A stretch of DNA of 64,000 nucleotides from Halobacillus litoralis (GTDB lineage: Bacteria; Bacillota; Bacilli; Bacillales; Halobacillaceae): positions 372,001-436,000 of the forward strand of contig NZ_JAIVKN010000002.1 in NCBI RefSeq assembly GCF_020524025.1, given 5' to 3'. The notes below the pieces were generated by a model, which was given only the letters and a program-made list of their open reading frames with translations, was not told the origin of the DNA and made no database searches. Made by a program: the position numbers and the translations under genes. Below, one piece after another: positions 17,156-27,200 of the stretch; the first letter of the stretch is position 1; each line of letters opens with the position of its first letter.

Positions 17156-17680
17156 TTAGAAGTTTCGTTTGATATATTCACGTTCTTCATCTTCGCTCAT
17201 AAGGCCAGTCGCCCTTCCAACCTCCCCGTCTTGCCAACCCCAAATTGTATTGTGAACAGTCATGGCGTTGGAGAAGTCGCCTTCATCCCATGCTTCCAAC
17301 GACTTCTTATAAAATTTAAAATGCTCATAATGATCTTTAGTTTCTTCAACGGACTTCAATATTCCAAGCATTCGGTCTATTTGTTCCGCCGTTATTTGTT
17401 GACTTCCGCGCTTTCTGTTTGCTTTAACCTTTTGGTGCGTCATTTCGTGTAGTGCCTGCATAAAAGCCCCTTCGGAAGGAGTACCGTCTTCTGCAACAGC
17501 TTTTATTTCTTTTTGTTCCGTTGGTTCATTGACTTCCTTCATAACCTGCTCTTGTTCTTCCGTTATGGAATTACCACCTGATTGAAATCCTGAAAAAACA
17601 AACCAAGCAATTGCTCCGATTACAATAAGAGATAATGCTCCCAGCGAATACATTGACCATTTTAAGACCTTTTCCATCAT
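17156..17680 (-). CDS. Small membrane-anchored protein, DUF6241-like
   Basis: The protein has about 174 residues. It has one N-terminal membrane segment (YSLGALSLIVIGAIAWFVFS), then a short charged linker and a helical, probably extracytoplasmic domain. The domain contains FMQALHEMTHQKVKANRKRG, LKSVEETKDHYEHFKFY and AMTVHNTIWGWQDG. The pattern recalls the DUF6241 family of bacilli, whose function is unknown. The frame extends to a TTG at 17701, but GAGG lies 6 bases before ATG 17680, which is preferred. It appears to be a single-gene unit. Confidence 0.7.
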   Translation of the reverse strand: MMEKVLKWSMYSLGALSLIVIGAIAWFVFSGFQSGGNSITEEQEQVMKEVNEPTEQKEIKAVAEDGTPSEGAFMQALHEMTHQKVKANRKRGSQQITAEQIDRMLGILKSVEETKDHYEHFKFYKKSLEAWDEGDFSNAMTVHNTIWGWQDGEVGRATGLMSEDEEREYIKRNF

Positions 17681-17811
17681 ATAGTTCCTCGTCTCCTTCA
17701 ACTATTTATGTACCGTGTGAAAACTTAACTTAAATAAGTCGTTCGACAATGTGTTCTTGATTACTTTGAAAATCGATAATTATACGTTTCGGATAATCGT
17801 GCATCATTCAA

Positions 17812-18005
17812 CTAACATGTGAGCCAGCTTTTCTGTTTCCTTTTCCATGGAATCTCTTCAGCTACGAATGCTTCACAGCCGCTTGAACGAAGAAGTCGTT
17901 TCTTCTTTCCATTTTTTTGTTGCGGTACATACATTTCAAACTACCAACAGAATCGCTGGCGCTAATACCATCATAGTAAGTACATTCTATGACTTCGTAC
18001 TTTTT
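17812..18005 (-). pseudogene. Possible frame-broken remnant of a short gene
   Basis: Two protein-like pieces lie in adjacent frames on the minus strand. One, upstream, contains YEVIECTYYDGISASDSVGS. The other starts at ATG 17934 and reads MYVPQQKNGKKKRLLRSSGC before ending at 17812. One small indel near 17935 would join them into a protein of roughly 60 residues. I do not recognise the product. Either piece could be chance; the rest of the 660-base gap (17681-18342) shows nothing else except the flagellin terminator. Confidence 0.25.
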
Positions 18006-18248
18006 TCTCCAACCTTATGTAAGTAAGAGCCTCCCCCTCTAATAATTAGACGATTGAATTAGAAAAAAAGACGGGAATCGATTGAAAAAATGTCTGCTTT
18101 GACTTTATATTCTAATCCATACGTCTTCAAGGCATCTGATTGTTCCATATCCTATTCCCAAACTTTCAGGTGGTAGGGTAAACAGAGGAGGGAAACTTTC
18201 CGTGACACATGAATGGAAGTAGGAAAAGATAGTCTATGTATTATATAC

Positions 18249-18285
18249 AAAAGCCCCCCACTTCCATTGTATAAGAAGAGGGGGG
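18249..18285 (-). terminator. Terminator of the flagellin gene
   Basis: CCCCCCACTTC at 18254-18264 pairs with GAAGAGGGGGG at 18275-18285, with one mismatch. It is followed on the minus strand by CTTTTG. It lies about 55 bases after the flagellin stop codon. Confidence 0.7.
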
Positions 18286-18342
18286 GTTGGTCTTTAGTAC
18301 AGATCAAACCAATAAGGTATATGTACTAAAAACTAAATAAAG

Positions 18343-19713
18343 TTAACGTAAAAGTTGTAGAACACCTTGTGGTTGCTGGTTAGCTTTAGCAAGCATTGCT
18401 TGAGAGGCCTGAGCCAAGATAGAAGACTTCGTTTGATTCATCATTTCTTGAGCCATATCCACATCACGAATGCGTGACTCTGCAGCTGTCAAATTCTCAG
18501 ATGAAGTGCCAAGATTATTTATAGTGTGATCTAAACGGTTTTGTGTAGCCCCTAATTTTGATCGCTCAGATGAAACAGTCTCAATTGCGTCGTTTATAGT
18601 AGTTATTGCACCCTCAGCTCCAGTAGTTGTAGTTAAGTCTAGAGATTGAACGCCTAGTGCCTCAGATGACATTGCATTTAATGACAGGTTTGTGGTTTGA
18701 TTTTCATTGGCGCCTATATGGAAACTCAATGTATTACCAGTTACGTCAATACTAGTATCTACAGCAGAGTCACCTAAATCAGAATCAAAGGATAGTTCTA
18801 ATCCACCCACATTTGTTTTCCCTGTTGTATTATCCGTAATGGTCTTTGTTTCAACGGTTGTTCCATCTTGAGCTTTAACTGCGAATGTCGCATCTGCTTG
18901 AACTTCAAAAGAATAAGTACCATCTGTTGCAGAGCCATCAGTAGTACCTGTAATGTCAAAGTCCCCTACTGTAATGTTACTAGCATTCCAGCTTGAAACA
19001 TTAGCCGATGCAGTTGAACCCACTTCATTACCATCAGAGTCTTTAATTACAATATCAGCTGTTTCACCAGTACCATCATAATTTGAAACTTCCATTGTAT
19101 ATCTACCTACAGCAACGTCAGACGATCCAGAATTAATTGCGATACTGTTAACACCTGTAACTGCTGAAGCATCAACATCCACCGTTGTAGAAGTTGTGGT
19201 TACAGAATAGGTTTCGTTATTAAGGTTGGCATCAAATACTTTAGCACCGGTAATACCTGTATCACCTGCAGTAGATATAGCAGCACCTTTTTCAAAAGAT
19301 CCATCCATCAATGTTTTACTATTGAATTCCGTATCTGTGGAAATTCGATTAACTTCACTTTTCAGCTGTTCTACCTCTTTTTGAATTTCAGTACGGTCAG
19401 CATCAGTATTCGTATCATTGGAGGACTGTACCGCTAACTCCCGCATACGTTGGAGAATAGAATGCGTTTCGTTTAGAGCACCTTCAGCAGTTTGAATCAT
19501 AGAAACACCGTCTTGAGCATTTTTTTGAGCTTGATCCAACCCACGAATCTGCCCACGCATTTTCTCAGAAATCGCAAGACCAGCTGCATCATCAGAAGCA
19601 TTGTTAATACGAAGACCAGAAGACAATTTCTCCATTGAATTAGATTGAGCATTGTTCGCTTGTCCTAGCTGACGATAAGTGTTTAACGCCGCGATGTTGT
19701 GATTAATTCTCAT
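18343..19713 (-). CDS. hag: Flagellin
   Basis: This is the structural protein of the flagellar filament, exported unfolded by the flagellar secretion system. The 456-residue product has the conserved N-terminal D0/D1 helices (MRINHNIAALNTYRQLGQAN, SSGLRINNASDDAAGLAISE) and C-terminal helices (MAQEMMNQTKSSILAQASQA, ending in LLR). A Ser/Thr/Asp-rich surface domain spans about 140-350. This makes it longer than B. subtilis Hag (about 304). GGAGG lies 9 bases before the ATG. It follows csrA by 71 bases, in a leader with a hairpin that displays GGA, so translational repression by CsrA is likely. No fliD, fliS or fliW gene is adjacent. Confidence 0.95.
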   Translation of the reverse strand: MRINHNIAALNTYRQLGQANNAQSNSMEKLSSGLRINNASDDAAGLAISEKMRGQIRGLDQAQKNAQDGVSMIQTAEGALNETHSILQRMRELAVQSSNDTNTDADRTEIQKEVEQLKSEVNRISTDTEFNSKTLMDGSFEKGAAISTAGDTGITGAKVFDANLNNETYSVTTTSTTVDVDASAVTGVNSIAINSGSSDVAVGRYTMEVSNYDGTGETADIVIKDSDGNEVGSTASANVSSWNASNITVGDFDITGTTDGSATDGTYSFEVQADATFAVKAQDGTTVETKTITDNTTGKTNVGGLELSFDSDLGDSAVDTSIDVTGNTLSFHIGANENQTTNLSLNAMSSEALGVQSLDLTTTTGAEGAITTINDAIETVSSERSKLGATQNRLDHTINNLGTSSENLTAAESRIRDVDMAQEMMNQTKSSILAQASQAMLAKANQQPQGVLQLLR

Positions 19714-19722
19714 TTTAAAAAA

Positions 19723-19770
19723 CCTCCATGTAATTGTTTTTCTATACAGCCACGTCCATTTGGCCGTATA
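19723..19770 (-). promoter_or_regulatory. CsrA target in the hag leader: hairpin plus overlapping Shine-Dalgarno
   Basis: In the hag leader TATACGGCC and GGCTGTATA pair (19762-19770 with 19743-19751), closing a 10-base loop AAATGGACGT that exposes GGA. The second GGA lies in the ribosome site CATGGAGG (19723-19730). CsrA dimers are known to bridge two such GGA sites and block ribosome access to hag in B. subtilis; here this is inferred. Confidence 0.65.
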
Positions 19771-19784
19771 AATCTATAATCACT

Positions 19785-19964
19785 CTATTTTATAGAGTCA
19801 TTACCCTTGAATACTTCCTCACGATAGAAGTTAAAGGATTTATCCCCTGTAAGCTTCAATCGCAGATGTCCATCTGGAGATTTAACTACTTCAACCTCAC
19901 AGATTTCGTCCTTATGTTCAATAATAATTTTTTCTCCAGGCTTCCTGCCTAATACTAAAGCCAT
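19785..19964 (-). CDS. csrA: Carbon storage regulator CsrA
   Basis: CsrA is a small dimeric RNA-binding translational regulator. The 59-residue protein begins MALVLGRKPGEKIII, matching the LxLxRKxGE first strand. The second RNA-contact arginine appears in FYREEVFK. The usual GIxAP segment is replaced by LKLTGDKSF, so it is divergent. The frame extends to 19991, but AAGGAGG sits 9 bases before ATG 19964, which fixes the start. It lies directly upstream of hag, its likely target, and both appear to share the sigma-D promoter at 19997-20023. Its usual antagonist FliW is not nearby. Confidence 0.85.
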   Translation of the reverse strand: MALVLGRKPGEKIIIEHKDEICEVEVVKSPDGHLRLKLTGDKSFNFYREEVFKGNDSIK

Positions 19965-19996
19965 AGCAATCATCCTCCTTGACGGTTTCATTACTA

Positions 19997-20023
19997 ATAT
20001 CGGATTAGGAATGAAAGAGTTTA
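19997..20023 (-). promoter_or_regulatory. Sigma-D (flagellar) promoter for csrA-hag
   Basis: On the minus strand TAAA (20020-20023) is followed after exactly 15 bases by TCCGATAT (19997-20004). The sigma-D consensus is TAAA-N15-GCCGATAA. The element lies about 30 bases before the csrA ribosome site, and I see no comparable promoter directly before hag. Confidence 0.75.
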
Positions 20024-20115
20024 GCTATTTTTTTCACTAGATAAAATTAACCAAAATTTATTACAAATAACTTATGAATTTTCTCCTAAATAGATATACT
20101 CCTCAACTTCCACTC

Positions 20116-20150
20116 ATATAAAAAAAGCCACACTAAAAACATAGTGTGAC
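20116..20150 (-). terminator. Terminator of the dynamin operon
   Basis: CACACTA at 20129-20135 pairs with TAGTGTG at 20142-20148. On the minus strand the stem is followed by GC and seven T residues. It lies just after the stop of the 127-residue gene, the last of the operon. Confidence 0.8.
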
Positions 20151-20163
20151 CGTAAATATATTA

Positions 20164-20547
20164 CTAAAAATTTTTATTATTGGACTCTAAACCATCCGGA
20201 TTCGTACGTGTATAGCCTCCACCTTCAGATACAGAGTGGTTCACATTTGTATTCCCACCCCCGTCCCGGTAATATCCTTCTACGTATGTTCCATCACTTC
20301 TAAAATATCCGTCCACGTAATGAGGCTGCACAAAGTGTTCACCTGGTGTCAGATCAAGTTTAGGACACTGATACTGTTGGGCGTGTTTCAGTGGGTCGGG
20401 TTGGTCGAAAATTTCCTGCCCACTAAAAGAATTCACATCCAATTGAGGGACCTCATGATGGAGTTCAGTGAGGTTTGTTGAAGGTGAATGGAAGTCCTGA
20501 TCAAAGGTCTCCCCACTATCGGCGGCTTCTACTATATATTCGCTCAT
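20164..20547 (-). CDS. Small acidic protein with GYxRxDGTYV motifs, last gene of dynamin operon
   Basis: The 127-residue soluble protein is not assigned to a function. Residues 1-70 are acidic and look flexible. The C-terminal part has tandem aromatic-glycine motifs, PHYVDGYFRSDGTYVEGYYR, then GNTNVNHSVSEGGGYTRTNP. Similar GY(F/Y)R-DGTYV segments occur as short C-terminal modules in many unrelated bacterial proteins, without a settled role. It has no signal peptide or membrane segment. Its start overlaps the stop of the preceding GTPase gene by 4 bases (ATGA), so it is translationally coupled and presumably works with the GTPases, perhaps as an adaptor. Confidence 0.75.
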   Translation of the reverse strand: MSEYIVEAADSGETFDQDFHSPSTNLTELHHEVPQLDVNSFSGQEIFDQPDPLKHAQQYQCPKLDLTPGEHFVQPHYVDGYFRSDGTYVEGYYRDGGGNTNVNHSVSEGGGYTRTNPDGLESNNKNF

Positions 20548-22340
20548 GCAATCGGCTCCTTTTGAATATCATTGGATGATTCTACTTGCAAGATACGCTC
20601 TTTATAATCTATTAAACGCTCCAATTCATCTTTACGTACATGAACAGACTTTTTCTTTTCTTCTATCTCATTATTGAGCTGTTCTTGATAGAAGGTGAGC
20701 ATGCGTTGAAATTCAAGATTTGAGCCTGTTTGTATTTCCTGAGCTGTTTGGTTGATATAGCTATGGAAATGATTGCGTAAGTCTCTGAATATGGCGGTAA
20801 TATGTTGATCGGTAGCTTCTAGAATATCCGGCTTTACACGCTCCCATGCTTTTCTCTTCAAATGACCCCCAACCAACGGCGCCCCCGCAAAACCAATCAC
20901 AGGCGCTAAAATCCCCGCTCCTAAAGCTAAAGCGAATACAGTCAATCCGCCTGTCAAAACCCCGGAGATCACAGTAGTATTCGAGGTTTCTGGAGAATCT
21001 AAATCAATGACGGATGTAAAACCGACTTGATGATTTTCGCTTTGAATAATAGATTTTCTTTGAAAAGCATTGGACAATCCCTCTGAAATTTCATTTTCTA
21101 ATTTTTTGAATAAGGTATAAAGAGACGGACTCCTTTGTTCCACCCAATTGGTGATATCTTTTTTTATTTTCCTAGACAAATGTTTTTCAACAAAATTTTG
21201 GATGTTATCCCCATGGTGGTATTCAACCGCTTCTTCAATATCCCTTTTTAACTGTTCTTCAAAATAATCGACAGACTTAAGCGTCATGAATGTAATTTCG
21301 TCCGTCCGCTCTTTTATATACTCATCCAGCTTATCTCCCCATACATCCTTTTCACTTATCCATCGGTTTAGTTGCTTCTTTTCTACCTCTAGTTCTTCGA
21401 CAGAGTAGTGGAGCACTTCAGCTCTATTTTCAATCTCTTGTGAAATAGAAAAACATATTTGTTCTAATCGGTTTTCAAAACGTTTGATTTTTTCCTGCTT
21501 TGTATCGCCATGGTCAATCAGTTTTTGTATCGCTTGTTTTACCTCATCTATATTTGAAAAGCGATACAGTTCCTTATCTTCGTTTGTAACTCCTTCTAAC
21601 GCTTCTAAAGCAGAAATGGGAATGATTGTATGATCTTTTCTGCCTGTCCATTGACTAAGACGGCGATTAGCAAATTCTATTGCTTCAGTAATTTCGTCTT
21701 CATCTTCCAATTGATCAATAAAATTCGCGATGAAAATAATATTATCCACGCCTTTTTTCAGTAAATAGTCGCTCAAAAATTCCATTTCTGATTTTCTGAA
21801 AGGGGAGTGGATATCCACCATAAATAGGATCCCATCCGCGCGCGGAACGAACCTATGAGTAACCGCTATTCGATGTTCATTCAGGTCATTGACACCCGGA
21901 GTATCTACAAGAACAACCCTTTGGTCCTCTAAAAAAGGTGGATGAGCAGGAACCTTGATATAGTTGATTTCATTTGGGTCAAAGTCGGCTTTCGCAGTAA
22001 ACCTTTCCAATGCTTTCATAGTTAATGGAAAAGCCTCTTTGGACCCATCGCTTCTCAAAACTTCTAAATGATTGGCCGAACTTTTATAAAGCATATGGAT
22101 AACAGCTGTAGTCGGCGTAACATTGACGGGCAGCAAAGGTTCTTCAATTAATGCATTTAAGAATGTCGTCTTTCCATTTTTAAATTCTCCCACGGTGACT
22201 AACGTGAAATAGTCTGAGCGCATATCTTGCTGAAGTTCCTCTAACTTCTTTATTTGAGGACTATGGGGTGAAAGTTTCTGCCACTCATCTGAAAACTGTT
22301 CGATTCTTTCTAATAATTGGTTCGATCGCTCGTCTTTCAC
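20544..22340 (-). CDS. Dynamin-like GTPase (third of three)
   Basis: This 598-residue protein has a dynamin-type GTPase domain with P-loop GEFKNGKT (51-58), G3 DTPG (146-149) and G4 NFID (206-209). The middle is a long helical stalk (about 270-450). Near 460-497 lies a hydrophobic hairpin (VISGVLTGGLTVFALALGAG) that probably inserts into membrane as a paddle, and a final helical stretch closes the neck. The G4 motif differs from canonical NKxD, as in many bacterial dynamins. Such proteins polymerise on and reshape membranes. It overlaps its upstream and downstream genes by 4 bases each. Confidence 0.88.
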   Translation of the reverse strand: MKDERSNQLLERIEQFSDEWQKLSPHSPQIKKLEELQQDMRSDYFTLVTVGEFKNGKTTFLNALIEEPLLPVNVTPTTAVIHMLYKSSANHLEVLRSDGSKEAFPLTMKALERFTAKADFDPNEINYIKVPAHPPFLEDQRVVLVDTPGVNDLNEHRIAVTHRFVPRADGILFMVDIHSPFRKSEMEFLSDYLLKKGVDNIIFIANFIDQLEDEDEITEAIEFANRRLSQWTGRKDHTIIPISALEALEGVTNEDKELYRFSNIDEVKQAIQKLIDHGDTKQEKIKRFENRLEQICFSISQEIENRAEVLHYSVEELEVEKKQLNRWISEKDVWGDKLDEYIKERTDEITFMTLKSVDYFEEQLKRDIEEAVEYHHGDNIQNFVEKHLSRKIKKDITNWVEQRSPSLYTLFKKLENEISEGLSNAFQRKSIIQSENHQVGFTSVIDLDSPETSNTTVISGVLTGGLTVFALALGAGILAPVIGFAGAPLVGGHLKRKAWERVKPDILEATDQHITAIFRDLRNHFHSYINQTAQEIQTGSNLEFQRMLTFYQEQLNNEIEEKKKSVHVRKDELERLIDYKERILQVESSNDIQKEPIA

Positions 22341-24244
22341 GCCAGCACTTCCTTTCTTGAATCCATTTCCAATTCATCATCCAGTTCATAGAAAGCCTTC
22401 TTTATTTCCTGCAGGGTTGTCTGTTGTACATTGATTTCATTCAATCGCTGATCAATCTCGCTTTTTTCCAAGTCTGACTTCCGCTCAATTGTATTGAGCT
22501 GCTGCTCTTTTTCTTTTGTTTGGTTATTTACAATTTTACGGTAATTTGTTTCTGTGCCTTTAATAACTGCCTTCCATTCCTTTTTCATGGCTTCAAGCTT
22601 TTTCGTCTGACTAGTTGTTAAATCTGTACTAAACTTCCTTCTTGCCTCTTTCCGTTTCTCAGCTTCCGACTTTCCAAAGATGGCGTCCCAAATCCCAGCG
22701 ACTCCAGCAAAGAAGGTATTGATAACAAAGCCAACCCCTACAGCTGCTTTTCCAAAAAAACTGGTACTTCTTCCCCAAGCAATATCCAATTCCTCATAAA
22801 TTTCTCTGAACATATCAAAAGAGTTCTCCATCGCTTGGAACTGGACAGATAAGGCAGTTTCATCAACAGGTGTAAGCTCCTCAAACGATCCTTCAATTTC
22901 CTTCCACTCTGAATTCAGTGTCTTACTACCAAGTTCGACAATCTCCTTTGTCAATGCCTGCATTTTCTCGACTTTCTCTTTATGGAGCTGACGTTCCCGT
23001 TGAGCCAGTTTTCGCTCAACCTTTTCTTCAATTCCGTTTAAGGAAGGAGCCGCATCAAATGTATGTAAAACTTCCTTTTTTATGTCTGCCAACTCATCCT
23101 TGTACCATCGTACTAAAACCTGCTCTTTCTTTTGTAGAAACCCCTTAATCTTAGCAAGAGACGCAGCACCACTTTGTTCAAATACCACTAATTGGCTGCG
23201 GATTTTTTCGACTTTTTGATTGAGTACTTCGGTTTCCAAATACAGCGCTGATTTTTCAACAGCCAGGTCTTGGGTGACAACTTGGTCAATTAGTCGGATG
23301 CTTTTCTGCACAGGACGTTTGAGTTTGACTTTCCCTCGGTCATATTGCAGAAAATCTGCTAAAGCCTCTTCAAAAGCTGGAATTCCTGTTTCTTCAAGGT
23401 CTACTGTATTTCTGACACGAAGTTTCTCCCCGTTTTGTAATCGTTTTGCTGTCAAAGCTTGTTTAGCCGAAACAAGATGGACTTTAGGATGTTCAAATAC
23501 TTCTTTTAAGTTGTTCTTGATATAACCTACGACTTCTTCCTCATCTTTTTCGGTCCTTAGTGCATCTTTAAAATTCGCTACGATAAAGACCTTTTGAATA
23601 TCTTGATCCAGGAGACGGTCTTTGAGCATCGTCATTTCTGATGCTGATAAAGGTGCTTTTGCTGTTAACAACATAATAGCCACATCTGAGCGCGGAATGA
23701 TTTCAGAAGCAATTTGGTCTCTTGCTTCATTTCCATCATTTAAACCAGGGGTATCAATGATTCTTACACCATCTTTACAAAAGGCAATCGGGTAACGGAC
23801 ATTCGCATAAGCAATGGTTTGAATGTAAGCGACAGCTTCTTCATATTCCTTCTCAGACTGAACATCCCCTTTGTATGGTTCCATAGGTGCAACCAGTTGT
23901 TTAAATTCCTCTTGAGTAATAACTTTCTCCGTTCCATCATGAAAGTGCAGAACAATTTCCGACCTTTCCCCATAAGAAATGTGGTTCAAGATAGTGGTGG
24001 TCACTTTTGTAGAAGAAGGTAGAATCTTCTCTCCTAATAAGGCATTTATGAACATTGATTTGCCGCGGCCGAACTCTCCTACCACTGCAATAGTAAAAGG
24101 ATCATACTTCAGTTCATCTCTGTAAGTCTCCAACTTCGTTTTTTTCACCTGATCGTTCATACCTTCTAGTAGTGCCAGTAAACGATCCGCATGATGATCA
24201 TAACGGTTTACCAATTTAATATAATGATCGATTGAAAAGCTCAT
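22337..24244 (-). CDS. Dynamin-like GTPase (second of three)
   Basis: This 635-residue dynamin-family protein has P-loop GEFGRGKS (56-63), G3 DTPG (164-167) and a G4-like NFKD (224-227). A coiled-coil stalk spans about 300-470. A hydrophobic segment (AAVGVGFVINTFFAGVAGIW) near residues 490-520 probably makes membrane contact, and a second coiled coil runs to the end. It differs clearly from the third GTPase, so the pair may form a hetero-oligomer, as found for some bacterial dynamin pairs. It overlaps both neighbours by 4 bases. Confidence 0.88.
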   Translation of the reverse strand: MSFSIDHYIKLVNRYDHHADRLLALLEGMNDQVKKTKLETYRDELKYDPFTIAVVGEFGRGKSMFINALLGEKILPSSTKVTTTILNHISYGERSEIVLHFHDGTEKVITQEEFKQLVAPMEPYKGDVQSEKEYEEAVAYIQTIAYANVRYPIAFCKDGVRIIDTPGLNDGNEARDQIASEIIPRSDVAIMLLTAKAPLSASEMTMLKDRLLDQDIQKVFIVANFKDALRTEKDEEEVVGYIKNNLKEVFEHPKVHLVSAKQALTAKRLQNGEKLRVRNTVDLEETGIPAFEEALADFLQYDRGKVKLKRPVQKSIRLIDQVVTQDLAVEKSALYLETEVLNQKVEKIRSQLVVFEQSGAASLAKIKGFLQKKEQVLVRWYKDELADIKKEVLHTFDAAPSLNGIEEKVERKLAQRERQLHKEKVEKMQALTKEIVELGSKTLNSEWKEIEGSFEELTPVDETALSVQFQAMENSFDMFREIYEELDIAWGRSTSFFGKAAVGVGFVINTFFAGVAGIWDAIFGKSEAEKRKEARRKFSTDLTTSQTKKLEAMKKEWKAVIKGTETNYRKIVNNQTKEKEQQLNTIERKSDLEKSEIDQRLNEINVQQTTLQEIKKAFYELDDELEMDSRKEVLA

Positions 24245-27200
24245 CCTTCTCCTCCTAGGTCTTCCTCTGTACTTTGTTGGTTAGTCTCAACACTATCTTC
24301 ATTGCTTGATATTTCTGTACTTTCCACCCTTTCATCTTTCAACTGCTCCAGAGTATGATCAGTTATCCTCATAAATCCATCCCTGTTTACGGATACACGA
24401 TATTGATGGAAAAGATTTTGAATGATACGCACGTTTTCTTCTTCATGATCAATTACTTGCTTCACTTCTATATCAACTATGTAATGTGTGGCATCGTCTT
24501 CTTCGATGCCCGAGACCGTATATTCTTGCAGCCCAATTTGTTTACTTTGGTCATCAAAAGCCTCGATTTCCTGCATTAGCTCTTCTTCAGCCGCACTATC
24601 TCCTTCATAAAAGCTGGAGGCCAATTCCACAGAATTTGAATTCATCGCCCTAAATTTTTCTACTTGATGATCATACATATAATCATAAATATCTTGACGT
24701 GATACCATTTCCAGGGTATTAAACCGTTCCACCTCAACTTCATCACTTACTGTATCTAAGTATTTAATAGACAACGAGTCATCATAATCTCGATAGTTTA
24801 ACGTATATTCTTTTTCCTTCGCATAATAGTACTGGTCCCCCTTTTCATCTTCATAGGTGAATGTTTCATATGTCTCCACATGAATGACATCGTCTTCTAA
24901 AACTTCAGATACAGATAAAACGTCAACATGCTGATCTCGGAACTCGTATACTTCTGGAAGTTCTCTACTAATGTAGTTTTCAAGTACGGAGTATGCTTGA
25001 CTATTCTCTACCAGGTAAGGACGAACAATAGAAAAATCTTTCCGGTTGAGTGCTCTAAAATATTGCGTCCGGTACTCTTCAAAGAAGCGCTCCACTTGAT
25101 CGTAAGGAAGGTGGACAGGTACATCCTCAACTTCGGGTTCAGGATCAGACTCCATTTCTGAAGGAGCTACAAATTCTTCCTCCCTATGATTCGACTCTTC
25201 CTCTAGTTCTCTATCATCCCTCTCTTCCTCATAAGAGGTTTCATTCACAGCAATTGTTTTAGACTCCATGTTCTTTTCTTCAGGCTCTGAAGCCATCATC
25301 TTTCCTATGGTTCCTGTCTGAACGATAAAAAATATAACCATTGCTATTAATGAAAGCTTAAACGCTCTTTTCCGTTTTTTACTTAGCTTTTCTATAAGAG
25401 AATAGACAGGGTGGGCCGTTGGTTTGCGCGGAGGATACAACTGCGCACTCTCAACAACTGTCTCGTCTAAGAATGGAATTACAATTCTATTGGCCCTTTT
25501 CACCAAGGGCTTTGTATTATGTAGTTCTTTAAAATCCTTCAAGTTCTTTTTAGTAAAATCATACGTCCCATTTAAATGTGAGATCCTCTTAAATACTTGA
25601 TACGTTTCCTGAAACGATTCGCTCTCGTTTTTTTCCTCAAAGGCTGGGCCAAGACCTTGCACTAACTGACTCACATCTTTTGTAAACGTGTGGATCTTAG
25701 AGAGAGACTCTTCCGTTAAGTCCCTGTATTCCTGTTGCTTGTCACCAATATATTGGTTAGCCTTTTCTATTTGCTTTTCCTCATATTTATCAAGGCTAGA
25801 TAGAAATTCTGACATTAAGGATTGAAATTTTTGATTGAAATCCACTACTTCTTTTGAAATGCGCTGTTGGTCCCGTGCAAGATCTTTATAAAACTTTTCG
25901 AGTTTGTTGTAGGATACACGCTGATTAATTTGATCCTCTTCAAAGGCGCGAAGTTCTCCCATCCCCCAAAAGGTTTTGTATTTCAAAGAACTCCATTGGT
26001 GCTCTAATCTTTCTGCCCATGCTTCCACATCGTTTTTTTTATCTTGATATTCATTTAGGAACTCGTAATGTTGATTTATCTTATTTGAGAGTTTTTTCAA
26101 CTCGTTTCTCATCTCATAAAATTGAAAATTTTGCGTTGTCAGCGCTTGAGGCGCTACTGTATTTAGTTTCCAAAGGAGTACATCCAGTTCTTCTAATTCG
26201 TCAGTGTCTTGCCTATCCTCATTTTGAAACTCTTCCCAGGTTTCATAAACTTTATGGATAGCCTTAATGGTTTCACGATAATCTTTTAAATTTTCACGGA
26301 AATAATTCACATCAAAGGCACAGGAGAAAAGTCTATACTCTTGGAATGGTAACGAATCTCTCACTTTCTCCAGTTCAGGAAATAAACGCAACAAATACCT
26401 TTGAAGGGCATGATAAATTCTATCCTGCTTCAATAAGTTATTGACTGATATTATTTGAAACATATCATCCACTGAGGACCAGTTGGTGAGAGTTAATTCC
26501 TCATCATCATTTTCCTTTTTAGCTTGTAAAGCATGGTAAGCTGTAATCCCAATCGGTTTCTCTTCAAAAGCATAATCTGTATTCACTTGAACTCTCTTAC
26601 TATTATCTTCAAGTTCCTCTAACGTCTGCTCTTCCTCTTCATCGTCAACAGCCTCAACCAAACCATCTACTTGGTTAATCACCCCATAAACAGGAACCCG
26701 GTATTCTTTAAGTTGTTTGATATACTCATACTCTTTAACTTTTCCCGCGCTCTCCATGTAAAACAACCATACAGCCGCATCAGCTTGTTGAAATGCTTTT
26801 TCTGTTATTTTATCGTGCTCAGAATTCGCATCTAAGCCAGGAGTATCTATGATATTTATAAGCTTTAATAGGTCTATAGGAAGCTTAATTTCTATAGCAG
26901 ATATGTAGGGCTTAATGGCGGTTCCAGGGCCTTCCCTGTCTGTGGAAAGAGATTCCAACCATTCTAGAGGAAATATGTCTGAACGCCCATCATTAAAAGT
27001 AACAGCAAGTTCTCTTTCCCTTCCATACACCAACTTGGTTACCATAGCTGTTTCCGGTATAGAAGAAGAACTTAAAAGCTCCTCACCTATAAAAGCATTA
27101 ATAAAAGTAGTTTTACCACTACCGAATCCTCCCGTTATAAGGAGTTGGATCGGTTCATCGACATCCGTTAAAGACTGATTCAAATCTTTATATAATAAAG

